A stretch of DNA of 64,000 bases from Mesostigma viride (Eukaryota > Streptophyta > Mesostigmatophyceae > Mesostigmatales > Mesostigmataceae): NCBI GenBank assembly GCA_009746045.1, contig RPFO01001241.1, forward strand, positions 1 to 64,000, written 5' to 3'. The translations under genes and the position numbers were made by a program. The stretch's first letter is position 1. Every line of letters starts with the position of its first letter. The notes under the pieces were generated by a model. The model did not search any database. It was not told the DNA's origin and saw nothing but the letters and a program-made list of their open reading frames with translations. Below, piece after piece: positions 10,091 to 18,411 of this stretch.

Positions 10091-10648
10091 ATGGACGCGT
10101 TGGACTCTTCTAGACCCGTGCTGACTCAGATGGCGCGACAACTGCGTTCCACGTCCTCCCCGGACGCGGGTTTCCACGCGATGGACTCTTCCGCCCTCGC
10201 CGCTCCCGCTCCTCGCGGCGGCGGCCCGCTTTCCTTCTACGACGGTTCGGTAGGAGGCAGCGACGTCGGGGAGATGGAAGGTCTCGGCGTCGGAAGGACG
10301 CACGACGTACGCGCGGAAAGTCAGAATTTCATCGACCCCCCCGCCCTATCGAACCGCGGTGTAAACGATCCTATTAGATTATCTACTCCGCCCGCCGCCA
10401 CGTTCAACGCCTACAGCGCCGTGCCGGCTAGCACGAAACAGCCTCGCGATTTCGTGGTCCACGCGGCGATCGTGGGGGTGGCCGTGGCCTTCGCGATCAC
10501 GAAATTGGGGCCGGTGTACAACCCGGATCTGTTCATGGACCACGAGACCGGTGTGATCGACCAGAAGAAGTTGAACATGGGAGCCGCCGCTGGCGGCGTG
10601 ATCGCGGCCTTGATGACGGCGTTTTTGCTGCCGAGACTGGTATCGTAA
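10091..10648 (+). CDS. Two-helix membrane protein, hypothetical
   Basis: 185 residues. The first 115 are hydrophilic, Ser/Ala/Pro-rich. Two hydrophobic helices lie at about 121-141 and 161-182, joined by a short polar loop containing Asp and Lys. Both ends are probably on the same side of the membrane. No homologue recognised. It sits with other virion-type membrane genes, and its upstream region is AT-rich after the hairpin at 10026-10051. Confidence 0.65.
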   Translation: MDALDSSRPVLTQMARQLRSTSSPDAGFHAMDSSALAAPAPRGGGPLSFYDGSVGGSDVGEMEGLGVGRTHDVRAESQNFIDPPALSNRGVNDPIRLSTPPAATFNAYSAVPASTKQPRDFVVHAAIVGVAVAFAITKLGPVYNPDLFMDHETGVIDQKKLNMGAAAGGVIAALMTAFLLPRLVS

Positions 10649-10686
10649 AGACGGTGCATTCGTCCAAATGATCGTCGCGCAAATGT

Positions 10687-10692
10687 TATATA
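10687..10692 (+). promoter_or_regulatory. TATATA late-type promoter element
   Basis: TATATA 17 bases upstream of the ATG at 10710, in the short spacer after the preceding membrane gene. Confidence 0.5.
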
Positions 10693-10709
10693 GTATCAAG
10701 CATTGAGAC

Positions 10710-10982
10710 ATGGACGACTACCGTCACAAGAAGTGGCTTCTCGCGTGCGAATTGGGCGATCTCCGATTCAAGGCGGAGTGTCTCCGCGAAGAACTCGGCC
10801 TTCCCCGGGCCAGATCTTCTCTCGAGACGCCCGCGAACGACGGCGACGAGGAGGGAGAGGACGACCTGGCGAAAAGGGAGGAGTCCATATTGCGTTTCAT
10901 TCAGTCCATGATCGAAAAGGCTCGCCTGGAATTGGACGAGTTGAAAGCCATCAAGAGGAGTCAGTTTCGGTGCGCCCAGTGA
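10710..10982 (+). CDS. Small charged helical protein
   Basis: 90 residues, mostly predicted helix, with two coiled-coil-prone segments (about 12-28 and 52-85) separated by an acidic linker. No motif recognised. Short spacers on both sides place it in a rightward block with the DUF5764-like and JAB genes. Confidence 0.6.
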   Translation: MDDYRHKKWLLACELGDLRFKAECLREELGLPRARSSLETPANDGDEEGEDDLAKREESILRFIQSMIEKARLELDELKAIKRSQFRCAQ

Positions 10983-11030
10983 AGACATAAAGTTTGCGAA
11001 TGTATTCATTGTAATAAAGCATCATTGACC

Positions 11031-11834
11031 ATGGACGACGAACCGGTTGTGAACATCAATGTGTTAGTGGATAGTAAACGAGAGTACATCGACCAACTGG
11101 GGAGAGGGCTGCTCCGTCCGGTGTTCGAGTCTCTTCGCATGATGGTGCTGGACGCGATGAACGTCTCCAAAAAGAACGGCATGGATCCGATGAGGGCCCT
11201 GTCCGTTCTGCTATCCGAGGTCCCGAAATGGGACCAGCAGATAGTAGAGGAGGAGACCAACGGGATCGTGCAGGCCGTGCCGTATTTGAAGGATCTGCTG
11301 AAAGCCTATTTCGTCTGCGCTAGTATGATCATGGGGTCGATTCGCATGTCGAAGGAGAAGAACCAGAAGATGAAGATCCGCGTGCCGTCTCCCGAGAGAT
11401 TCGTGCACATGGTCATCAAGAACGCGGCCTTCGACATCGGCGACGACTTGAACCACTTCATCACGACGACGGACGAGCCTGGCAAGTTCAAGCTGAACCG
11501 TCGCCACGTGTTGAAGACGGTCGAGGACGCCATCAAGGACTCCCTCCACAGCCTCATGCCCATCGACGACCTGTTGAAGGAGTACATGGGGGACATCCTG
11601 AGCCGGGACACGTTCAAGGGAGGCGAAGAGGGCGGGATCCAAGACGGAGGGGACGACGGGAAGGACGACGCGGAAGAGATCCGAGTGGACGAGGCGACCG
11701 ACAGGGACATCGAGGGGTCGGTGAAGGGCGTGCGCGTCCAGCAGAGGAACATGAGAGCGCCCACGTCCCTCCATCGGTTTGACCAGTTCGACGCGACCGA
11801 TGAGGACGGCGCGGAAGAAATCGAGGACTTTTAG
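11031..11834 (+). CDS. DUF5764-like conserved giant-virus protein
   Basis: 267 residues from ATG 11031. The order of features matches a conserved giant-virus family that I recognise as DUF5764: an N-terminal KREYIDQLGRGL helix, a VPKWD turn, an LLKAYFVCASMIM helix, a MKIRVPSPERFVHMV segment and a second helical core. The C-terminal 70 residues are an acidic tail. The family is of unknown function and is usually virion-associated. The upstream spacer carries AATAAA for the preceding gene. Confidence 0.7.
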   Translation: MDDEPVVNINVLVDSKREYIDQLGRGLLRPVFESLRMMVLDAMNVSKKNGMDPMRALSVLLSEVPKWDQQIVEEETNGIVQAVPYLKDLLKAYFVCASMIMGSIRMSKEKNQKMKIRVPSPERFVHMVIKNAAFDIGDDLNHFITTTDEPGKFKLNRRHVLKTVEDAIKDSLHSLMPIDDLLKEYMGDILSRDTFKGGEEGGIQDGGDDGKDDAEEIRVDEATDRDIEGSVKGVRVQQRNMRAPTSLHRFDQFDATDEDGAEEIEDF

Positions 11835-11872
11835 ACGGTAACTTTCTTTCCCCGTTAAGTATATGTGCCCGC

Positions 11873-12493
11873 ATGACCGGTAGTGTAAAGATCGGCGACG
11901 ATGGACGGAAACGCGTGCGAGGAGGCGGACTCGTGACTCTAGATCGTTCCGTCCTCGACATGATCTTAGAGAGCATGAAAACGGGAAAGGAGCTGGGAGG
12001 GACGTTTCGCTACGATTTCGGTCAAGGGCGCTTGTACAACCCCACCGTGACCGAGTTCGGACACTCTAACGACGTCGAGATCCCGCACGGCGTGTTCGAA
12101 TGGCACACGCACCCTCAGAAATGCGGGATGACGGAATGTTCTTTGTCCAGTCCCAGCGACACGGACGTGGGCGTGGTGTTGAAAGACGCCATGACGGAGA
12201 ATCTCGCCCATTTCGTATTCAGTCGCCACGGGACTTTCGTGATGTCCTTGAGCCCCGAACTATTGCTAGCTCTCAAGCGAGACAAACGCCTCGCGGGACA
12301 CATCGAAAAACAGTTTTCGTCGCTGCAACGTCAGTTCTCGTCGCGGTTCCATAGATCCAGGACGGAAGGCGAAAAGGACGCGGCGGAGTTGTGGCATCAG
12401 ACTCAGTGGATGCGGTTGGCCGCGCAGTGCGGTCTGCGCGTACGCTACTTCCGCTACCCCGCGCTTCCCTCTATCAAAATTTGTTCCTTATAA
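11873..12493 (+). CDS. JAB/MPN-like metalloprotease
   Basis: 206 residues. A JAMM-type site is visible: Glu76 just before His78-Thr-His80-Pro81, then a Ser-Pro-Ser-Asp run ending at Asp96, fitting the H-x-H ... S-x-x-D zinc ligands of JAB deubiquitinases and related processing enzymes. The spacing between HxHP and the Asp is a little longer than in the classic family. Likely substrates are ubiquitin-like conjugates or a viral precursor (inference). A CCCGTTAAGTATATG box precedes the start. The packaging ATPase follows eight bases after the stop. Confidence 0.65.
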   Translation: MTGSVKIGDDGRKRVRGGGLVTLDRSVLDMILESMKTGKELGGTFRYDFGQGRLYNPTVTEFGHSNDVEIPHGVFEWHTHPQKCGMTECSLSSPSDTDVGVVLKDAMTENLAHFVFSRHGTFVMSLSPELLLALKRDKRLAGHIEKQFSSLQRQFSSRFHRSRTEGEKDAAELWHQTQWMRLAAQCGLRVRYFRYPALPSIKICSL

Positions 12494-12501
12494 TAATCAA
12501 C

Positions 12502-13290
12502 ATGGACTTGCAATTGAGACGCTTCGATCCTTCCACCATCGGAGACGACAAAGTGGTTTGCATCGTGTCGAAACGCGGCGGGGGTAAGACGACCCTGGCC
12601 ACGGACATCATGTATCATAAGCGCAACATCCCTTCGGGGATCGTCATGTCCGGGACGGAGGGTTCGAACAAGCATTGGCAGAACTACGTCCCGGCCCTTT
12701 TCGTGTACAATTGCTTCAGTCGCCCCGCTCTCCAGGCGATTATCAAGAATCAGAAGCGGAACGCGCGGAACGGTAAGGCCAAGAGCTGTTTCGTCGTGTT
12801 GGACGACTGCATTTACGACAGGACGGTGATGCGAGACCCTTGCATTCGCGAAATCGCGCTGAACGGTCGACACATGAACATCTTCCTGTTGTTCATCAGC
12901 CAGTACAGCATGGACGTGACGCCCGACATCCGCAGCAACATCGATTACGTTTTCGCGTTGCGCGAGAACATCATCATGAACAGAGAGCGATTGTACCGCA
13001 ACTTCTTCGGCGTCATCCCGACATTCGAGGCGTTCTGCGAGATTTTGGATCAGTGCACGAGAAATTACGAGTGTCTCGTCGTGGATCACACGAGCGAGTC
13101 GAACAAGATCGAAGACGTCATCTTTTGGTACAAAGCCACTCCTCGTCCGTCGTTCAAGATCGGCAGCCCGTCCTTCTGGCACTACGGGAAGGAGAACTAC
13201 GACCCCAAGTATGACAGCGATTCGGATAACGAGACGTCGGAGGGGAAGATGCGGAGGATTAACACGAGAGTCGTGAAGAAGTACGATTAG
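12502..13290 (+). CDS. A32-like DNA packaging ATPase
   Basis: 262 residues from ATG 12502. Walker A is SKRGGGKTT (residues 23-31), Walker B is CFVVLDD (96-102), and a downstream LFISQY block fits the sensor region. This is the FtsK/HerA-type ATPase that drives genome packaging into capsids across the Nucleocytoviricota, and it is one of their core genes. Length is typical. A TATAATAATC box precedes the ATG. The stop overlaps a small convergent gene by four bases. Confidence 0.93.
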   Translation: MDLQLRRFDPSTIGDDKVVCIVSKRGGGKTTLATDIMYHKRNIPSGIVMSGTEGSNKHWQNYVPALFVYNCFSRPALQAIIKNQKRNARNGKAKSCFVVLDDCIYDRTVMRDPCIREIALNGRHMNIFLLFISQYSMDVTPDIRSNIDYVFALRENIIMNRERLYRNFFGVIPTFEAFCEILDQCTRNYECLVVDHTSESNKIEDVIFWYKATPRPSFKIGSPSFWHYGKENYDPKYDSDSDNETSEGKMRRINTRVVKKYD

Positions 13291-13454
13291 CCGGGGACCT
13301 CCTTGAGGACGTACACCGGCACCATGACGCGTTTCAGGACGCGTTTGACGGGTTTTTTGTCGATTTTGTTGCCGGTGATAACGTGCGGCTTCGTGACCGT
13401 GATCACCTGCGATTTTTTGTAGTTGGACGGGCGCGCACTCGCTCGATGCGGCAT
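13287..13454 (-). CDS. Small basic protein, hypothetical
   Basis: 55 residues from ATG 13454, rich in Lys, Val and Pro, with alternating VITVTKPHVITG strands. An upstream in-frame ATG at 13511 exists but its extra residues fall in AT-rich spacer. It overlaps the end of the packaging ATPase convergently by four bases. Function unknown. Confidence 0.5.
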   Translation of the reverse strand: MPHRASARPSNYKKSQVITVTKPHVITGNKIDKKPVKRVLKRVMVPVYVLKEVPG

Positions 13455-13528
13455 GCTATTATTACTACTTAGCGAAAGAAAAATGTCTCGTCGTATTACG
13501 AACATGGCCAAAGGGAAAAGGAAGGCGG

Positions 13529-13957
13529 CTATTCATTTACATTCACATTTACAAATCCCCTATCTTCTTGTGCAGTTTTAACCGCCTGTGCTTGTTGTCT
13601 GTGCGATTCTAGAGCCCGTGTCGCTGCGGCCTGGTTGATACGGTTGATATTGTCCTGCAATTTCATGGCCTCTTTCGACAGTTTTTCATACGCCTCATTG
13701 TTTTCGTCGATCTGCTGTTTATAACATTTGAACAACTTGCCGCCGTCGGACATGTAGAGATAGAGCAAGAGAGGCACGGCTGACATGACGATGGAATAAA
13801 CGATATTACCCGGAGCGAGCATGGCCTGTTTTAACGGTATCTCCACACCGCCACGGTCGCGAACTTGGCGTTGCGTGATCACGCCCATAACGGTCCAATT
13901 TGCGAGCCATATGAGCATGTATAGCAGAAACATCCTCCACGCATAATCCAAATTCAT
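13529..13957 (-). CDS. Two-helix membrane protein with coiled coil, paralogue 1
   Basis: 142 residues. Two hydrophobic helices (about 7-26 and 49-68) share the LIWLANW and APG..(V/L)YS blocks with the next gene. A C-terminal coiled coil (about 78-118) is rich in Asn, Gln and Glu. The pair forms a tandem duplication. A helical hairpin in a membrane with a soluble coiled-coil stalk suggests a virion membrane scaffold (inference). Confidence 0.7.
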   Translation of the reverse strand: MNLDYAWRMFLLYMLIWLANWTVMGVITQRQVRDRGGVEIPLKQAMLAPGNIVYSIVMSAVPLLLYLYMSDGGKLFKCYKQQIDENNEAYEKLSKEAMKLQDNINRINQAAATRALESHRQQAQAVKTAQEDRGFVNVNVNE

Positions 13958-13994
13958 GACGCTCTCATATTGGTTAAAAAGATATTAATGATTA

Positions 13995-14342
13995 CTAATC
14001 TCCAGAAGACAGAGCTTGAGCTTCAGCCAATCGTGTTCCCAAATCCGCGTTTTTTTCTTGTATCGCCTTCATATTAGCCCCTATCTGCTTAAGCCGCTGC
14101 TCGTACGACAGCACGACGTTCTTGAGAACTTTGTGCATGACGACGGGGACCGCCGTGAGAGCGGCGGAGTACAACCAAACCCCGGGGGCGTTCATGGCCT
14201 GCCACATCGTGATGCCGATCCCTCCGCGCCTCTTCACCTGGTTCTGCGTGATGAGGGCCATGATGAACCAGTTGACGAGCCATATGATCAAGTAAAACGC
14301 GCACCGGAAAACGAACTCGTAAAAGGGGTTCGAGTCTGCCAT
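13995..14342 (-). CDS. Two-helix membrane protein with coiled coil, paralogue 2
   Basis: 115 residues, upstream copy of the pair. It shows the same layout: LIIWLVNW helix, QNQV.RRGG loop, a MNAPGVWLYS second helix and a short coiled coil. The conserved RGG loop between the helices is the most similar stretch between the two copies. A short spacer separates it from the RING gene, whose stop lies 32 bases upstream. Confidence 0.7.
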   Translation of the reverse strand: MADSNPFYEFVFRCAFYLIIWLVNWFIMALITQNQVKRRGGIGITMWQAMNAPGVWLYSAALTAVPVVMHKVLKNVVLSYEQRLKQIGANMKAIQEKNADLGTRLAEAQALSSGD

Positions 14343-14373
14343 GTCTACCGTACCACTACGCAGAGGATAAAAA

Positions 14374-15093
14374 TCACTCGTCGTAGTGGAGACGGTCGAT
14401 GTGAGAGACCATCTTGCACGCCTTGGTCCACGTGCCGCAAGCGTAGGGACACTCCTCCACCCTCATCTTGCGAACGAGCTTCGTGATGTTCTCGTCCGTC
14501 TTGTAATACGGGGGCACCAGGTTGAGGCGCTGTTTGTGAGGACAGAACGGGCAGATCGCGTACTTGTCCGGGTTCGACTCGATCAAACCGATCTCCTGGA
14601 TCGCGCAATCGTGGCAGACGATGTCCGAGTGACCGTGGTCGGCCTCTCCTACAACGACGAACACGCGCCCCGTGACCTCGCACTTGCACATGCCGCACTT
14701 GACCGCGTTCTTGATGGCCTGCTTGGCCGAAATCAGCCGATTCTCCATGGCCTCGAACATCTCCAGCAGGTGCGCGCTGGCGGACGGGTCGCCCAGAACG
14801 CACAGCTGGTCATACAGCTCCTGGTCTCGCGCGTCTTTCTCCTTGTCGTGAATCTCGCATTTGAACAACGTCTCTCCGATGACGCGCTCGGAGTCGTCCT
14901 CCGACGCGGAAATCCCGAGGGTCTCCAGTCTGCGCTTGGCGGTCTTCGCGGTGAACTTCGACTCGATGTGTTCCCTCCTCTCCACCTTGCGCTTCTGGAG
15001 CTCGCTTTTCCCCATGGTTCTCTTCTCGATCGTGTCGACCGAGCTCGCGGGGGAAATGTCCACGAGAGAGGGAACGTGGTCCTTGTCGGCCAT
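14374..15093 (-). CDS. RING/TRAF-type zinc-finger protein
   Basis: 239 residues. The N-terminal half is charged and helical. Cys133, Cys136 and Cys138 with a later His/Cys group (154-163) and CPFC (181-184) form a RING-like cross-brace. A C-terminal CPYACGT...H-x4-H block (215-236) is a C2H2/TRAF-type finger. RING plus TRAF-like finger is the layout of SIAH/TRAF-type ubiquitin ligases, so a ubiquitin-transfer role is proposed. The upstream region carries two TTTCCCGCC sites and a GTTAAGTTAAC palindrome, unlike the TATATA virion genes. Confidence 0.65.
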   Translation of the reverse strand: MADKDHVPSLVDISPASSVDTIEKRTMGKSELQKRKVERREHIESKFTAKTAKRRLETLGISASEDDSERVIGETLFKCEIHDKEKDARDQELYDQLCVLGDPSASAHLLEMFEAMENRLISAKQAIKNAVKCGMCKCEVTGRVFVVVGEADHGHSDIVCHDCAIQEIGLIESNPDKYAICPFCPHKQRLNLVPPYYKTDENITKLVRKMRVEECPYACGTWTKACKMVSHIDRLHYDE

Positions 15094-15149
15094 GGCGTCT
15101 GTGAGCGGCGGCTGGGGTGCTTGGTGGATGAGAGGACTCTCAAGCGCCC

Positions 15150-15247
15150 ACGCCTTTTAAGTCTTTTTGGGACCGCCCGTTTGCCGCCTTTTTCGTTTCC
15201 CGCCTTTTCTGTTTCCCGCCTTTTTGCCATACCCTTGTTAAGTTAAC
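15150..15247 (-). promoter_or_regulatory. Early-type promoter: E2F-like sites and palindrome
   Basis: Two TTTCCCGCC sites (15196-15204, 15212-15220) lie upstream of a TTAAAAGG box (near 15157) that precedes the RING gene start at 15093. GTTAAGTTAAC lies at 15237-15247. TTTCCCGC is the consensus E2F site. Function is inferred from recurrence at 35.7 and 62.9 kb. Confidence 0.5.
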
Positions 15248-15350
15248 TACCCTGATCAGTGACATAAGCACAATTTTTTTTTTCAAAGTTTAAACATTTC
15301 TAAATTACTAACAATTTTTATGGTAAATGTGGTAGATTGTCGAGCCTCTT

Positions 15351-15372
15351 CACGACGAGCGTGCCCGTCGTG
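15351..15372 (-). terminator. 3' hairpin downstream of MCP1
   Basis: CACGACG and CGTCGTG arms with an eight-base loop, 36 bases beyond the MCP1 stop on the minus strand. The rest of the spacer (15248-15350) is AT-rich with no reading frame. Confidence 0.45.
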
Positions 15373-15407
15373 GGCGGATTTCGAGCGTTTCAAAACGCGA
15401 TCGACGT

Positions 15408-16790
15408 TTACGACGCGAACCGCAGACCGCCCATGCCGTGCGCGATCTTGAAGACGTTAAAGTTCCTCGCGTGAATTCGGATGACCCCGGCGGGGAGCTT
15501 GTTGGAGACGGAATCCTTCTGCAGACCTTGCAACTCTAGCGTCACGGTGTCCATGCGCGAGAAGTTGGTGGTGCCTGTGGGCTTCCAGCTCTCGGGCATC
15601 AGCGCGAAGGGGATGACGTAGATGTGCTTGTCGGTGGGGACGCGAGTGTGGAACTGGAGAGGGAGCAGGTACGAGAAGTAGATCGGGTCGCGCGGCTCGT
15701 TGAACACGGGTTGCGAGTTGAGCCTGAGGTTGGCCCTCTCGAAGAGGTGGCCGTCCCCGAACTTGGAGTTTTTGTTCGTGAAATTCCAAGGGGCCTGAGT
15801 GGGGTCCTTGGACGTAATGGGGTCGCTGAGGCGGTCGTTTGCCTGGTAATAGAAGATGAGCTCCTTCACGGGGTGAGAGAACCCCATCCGGTACGTCTTG
15901 AGGTTCTCGCCCTCGATGGCGATGTCCTCCGTGTGGGTCTCGGTGATGAGATACTCGTGCTGATTATTCGCGAAGTCCTGGCGTTCCGCCTCGTCGAGAT
16001 ACACGAACCGACAGATGAGACGGAACTTGATGATCTCGCCCAACGCGGCCACCATCTGCTCGCGGTACCCGGCGCCGCCGACCGCGTCGTCGTTCCATGA
16101 AACCGGGAGCGCGCTGACGCTGGTCGCGGGGTATTTGGAGCCGCCGCACATCTGAGTGATGATGTGCTCCTTGGAATGGAGAGTGACCTTGATGAAAGCG
16201 TCGTGATGCTGGAGAGCGATCATCGGGAGAGCCATGGTGTCCTCCAGACACCACGAGAACTGGAGAGGGACGTAGATGTGGCTCTTTCGCAGACCGGTCT
16301 GACCGCCATTTTCCTCGCGGACGACGCCGCCGTGACGAGTGGGGGTGTTCTCGACGTAGGAAGTGGACGGGTCGCGGGAGAGCTGGTCGTAGACGTGCAT
16401 GAACTCGCCGCTCATCTGCTCGATGACGGTGCCTCCGACACGGAACTCGACGTTCTTGATGAGGAGGCGGCCGATATCGTCGTAGAAAGGATCGAAGATC
16501 TTCCACCACGCCTGCCCGAAGGCCGGCAGCCCCCACTCCTGGATGGGCGGGAGCTCGAAGTACAGGAACGCGCGCGTGACGAGGTCGCCGCTCTTGGGGA
16601 TCTGGAAGACCACGGCGGTCTCGTCGCGCTCGTACCCCACGTTTCCGGATACAGACGCGATCTCGGCGTCCTCGAACGCGAAGTTCGTGTGACGATTGTA
16701 CGTGACCTTGAAGAACGTGTGATCCGGGCTGACAGTGAGGACGGCATCCTGAGGACCGCGGGCGCGAAGGATGAGAACGGGGGCCGACAT
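15408..16790 (-). CDS. Major capsid protein 1
   Basis: 460 residues, the usual length for the double-jelly-roll capsid protein of large DNA viruses. The N-terminal signature is clear: RARGPQDAVLTV, then FFKVTYNRHTNFAFED, SGDLVTRAFLYFELP and IEQMSGEF. The core contains HIYVPLQFSW and ALPMIALQHHD. The C-terminal block KFGDGHLFERANL...RDPIYFSY ends in GMGGLRFAS. The protein trimerises into the outer capsid shell. It is the most compact of the four copies and so probably closest to the standard hexon. A TATATA box (16801-16806) lies ten bases upstream. Confidence 0.95.
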   Translation of the reverse strand: MSAPVLILRARGPQDAVLTVSPDHTFFKVTYNRHTNFAFEDAEIASVSGNVGYERDETAVVFQIPKSGDLVTRAFLYFELPPIQEWGLPAFGQAWWKIFDPFYDDIGRLLIKNVEFRVGGTVIEQMSGEFMHVYDQLSRDPSTSYVENTPTRHGGVVREENGGQTGLRKSHIYVPLQFSWCLEDTMALPMIALQHHDAFIKVTLHSKEHIITQMCGGSKYPATSVSALPVSWNDDAVGGAGYREQMVAALGEIIKFRLICRFVYLDEAERQDFANNQHEYLITETHTEDIAIEGENLKTYRMGFSHPVKELIFYYQANDRLSDPITSKDPTQAPWNFTNKNSKFGDGHLFERANLRLNSQPVFNEPRDPIYFSYLLPLQFHTRVPTDKHIYVIPFALMPESWKPTGTTNFSRMDTVTLELQGLQKDSVSNKLPAGVIRIHARNFNVFKIAHGMGGLRFAS

Positions 16791-16800
16791 TGTGACGTGG

Positions 16801-16806
16801 TATATA
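16801..16806 (-). promoter_or_regulatory. TATATA late-type promoter of MCP1
   Basis: TATATA on the minus strand, ten bases upstream of the MCP1 ATG at 16790. Confidence 0.55.
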
Positions 16807-16814
16807 GAGTACTA

Positions 16815-17390
16815 TCATATTTTTTTTCGTCTGCCTGCCGCTCGCGAGTGCACGGTGCAACGGGACGAGTTGCGACACTGGCGCCCCGCGAGGGTATTCG
16901 CCTTGCACCTCGATATCCTTCTCGCTCCGACTGGGTGATTTCGATTGGCCTCCCACGCATCCGTCAAGGCGTCTCCGCGCGATATGAGAGTCGCCTCGTC
17001 AAGATTGGACAGACGATATTTGGGAGGCAAACCCGTTTCGAGGGCTCGACGCGAATCCTCTATTGCCCTACGACGGTCATACATTTGATTGAAGACGGGC
17101 TTGTTTTTATTAATCGATCGATTGATGGCACGGACCTCGCGAGGAGACGCCCAAAACGACCTCCGAATAGCCGCAACCTCCTCGTTTTCCATTCTGTCAA
17201 TCTCCCTCCAAAGCGCCCTGTTTTGTTCGGCGAGACTATCTACCTCTTGGTGTCGCGCATTATAATCGCGCAATCGCCCCGCGAGACCTTCGCCCACCGC
17301 ATAACGGCTCAACAGAGGCTGTCCACTCCCGTACGCGATCTGCTTGAGCGCGCTAATGGGCATATCCGATAGATTGAGTTCGTCCCTCAT
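16815..17390 (-). CDS. Helical protein with C-terminal Cys/His zinc ribbon
   Basis: 191 residues from ATG 17390. That ATG is preferred over an upstream one at 17444 because TATATATA sits six bases before it and the longer form would overlap the neighbour. The body is charged and helical (an RDYNARHQEVDSL segment and heptads to about residue 100). The C-terminus holds CKANTLAGRQC...CTVH, the C-x3-T-x2-G-x2-C ... C-x2-H mini-ribbon that recurs in four other proteins in this window. Function unknown. Confidence 0.65.
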   Translation of the reverse strand: MRDELNLSDMPISALKQIAYGSGQPLLSRYAVGEGLAGRLRDYNARHQEVDSLAEQNRALWREIDRMENEEVAAIRRSFWASPREVRAINRSINKNKPVFNQMYDRRRAIEDSRRALETGLPPKYRLSNLDEATLISRGDALTDAWEANRNHPVGARRISRCKANTLAGRQCRNSSRCTVHSRAAGRRKKI

Positions 17391-17395
17391 TTGTT

Positions 17396-17403
17396 TATAT
17401 ATA
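17396..17403 (-). promoter_or_regulatory. TATATATA late-type promoter element
   Basis: TATATATA six bases upstream of ATG 17390 on the minus strand. It decides the start of the zinc-ribbon gene. Confidence 0.5.
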
Positions 17404-17418
17404 CACCGACCATATATT

Positions 17419-18330
17419 TCAGCCGTGATGTCTGAGCTCGCCATTGAAATAATCTTCTTCTTCGTACGGACCTTGAAACCCTAGCCCGTGCATGAGCAGC
17501 GGGTGGTGTCGATTTCCACCGAGCCGAGCCGCGACATGATACGGCAAGGTCACGAACTTCCCGTACGTCTCCGCAAACTTGTCTCTCTCGGCGCCCGGAT
17601 CGAATGATGACGATCTCGTGCGTTTGGAAGTTTTCCGCAATTTGCTTTGGTTCTCTTTTCGGCCCATGGAGAGATAGAGCATGCGCCGAGCGATTTCTCT
17701 GTTCAACTCCTCGTTCGTGTCCAATTGATCCCTCCAATGCGACAACAACTGTGGTAAAGGTGTGCCCCCCGGCACAGAATCCACAAGTCGTCTCATATCC
17801 GCGTCCCTTGTAGGGGGGGCGACCCTAGGCGCATCAGTCAGCAAATGACCATGGCCGGACTTCTCCAGTATAGGCCTCACGTGTCTCGCCCACACCAGTT
17901 GGGTAGCGATCGGATCTACACTTCTACCCAACGCGTTCTCCGCTCGAATCACATTCCTTCTCGCATCTCGAAGATCCAGCTCGTTATAACGTTCCATCGC
18001 TGGTGAAGGTGTGACATAATCGGTATGGTTGCGATGTTGGAATGCCGTATTCGCCATCCTTTGTAGTTGGAACTCCGTGTCAGTGCTCGCGTGTGTATTG
18101 ACCAAGTTTTCGAATCGAGGGACCGCGTTTTCTGCTACCGAGTTGTGCGCTTCTCTCAAGAATGCTTTCGAGAGACGCGCCAGTCCGTAATTCTGTCCGT
18201 CCTCGTACACACTGCTAAGGATTTTAGATTGTAAGTCCACCGGGAGGTCGTCGAACTTCGCTCTTACCTTGTGTTTGTTGAGGGTCTTCCGCTTCGTCTT
18301 GCTCTCGGCGGCTTTTTTTGTCTTTGCCAT
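17419..18330 (-). CDS. F-box-like protein with basic N-terminal leader
   Basis: 303 residues. The N-terminal 25 residues are Lys/Arg-rich and end in the KHKVRA motif shared by many accessory proteins in the window. Next comes FDDLPVDLQSKILSSVY..., which fits an F-box (LP ... I/L ... hydrophobic helix). The rest is helical with no known fold. F-box proteins recruit substrates to SCF ubiquitin ligases, so a role in redirecting host ubiquitination is inferred. Two similar genes lie at 52180 and 59877. Confidence 0.6.
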   Translation of the reverse strand: MAKTKKAAESKTKRKTLNKHKVRAKFDDLPVDLQSKILSSVYEDGQNYGLARLSKAFLREAHNSVAENAVPRFENLVNTHASTDTEFQLQRMANTAFQHRNHTDYVTPSPAMERYNELDLRDARRNVIRAENALGRSVDPIATQLVWARHVRPILEKSGHGHLLTDAPRVAPPTRDADMRRLVDSVPGGTPLPQLLSHWRDQLDTNEELNREIARRMLYLSMGRKENQSKLRKTSKRTRSSSFDPGAERDKFAETYGKFVTLPYHVAARLGGNRHHPLLMHGLGFQGPYEEEDYFNGELRHHG

Positions 18331-18411
18331 AGTATCTTATCAGCCGACACTTTTTTTTCCTCGTTTAAAACGTTGCGAAGATTATGACATCTTGTATCAA
18401 CGAAACCGACC

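Noticed and set aside
10091..10648. Another leader member (THDVRAE)
   Set aside because: The match is internal (about residue 70) without a basic tract, so it is probably chance.
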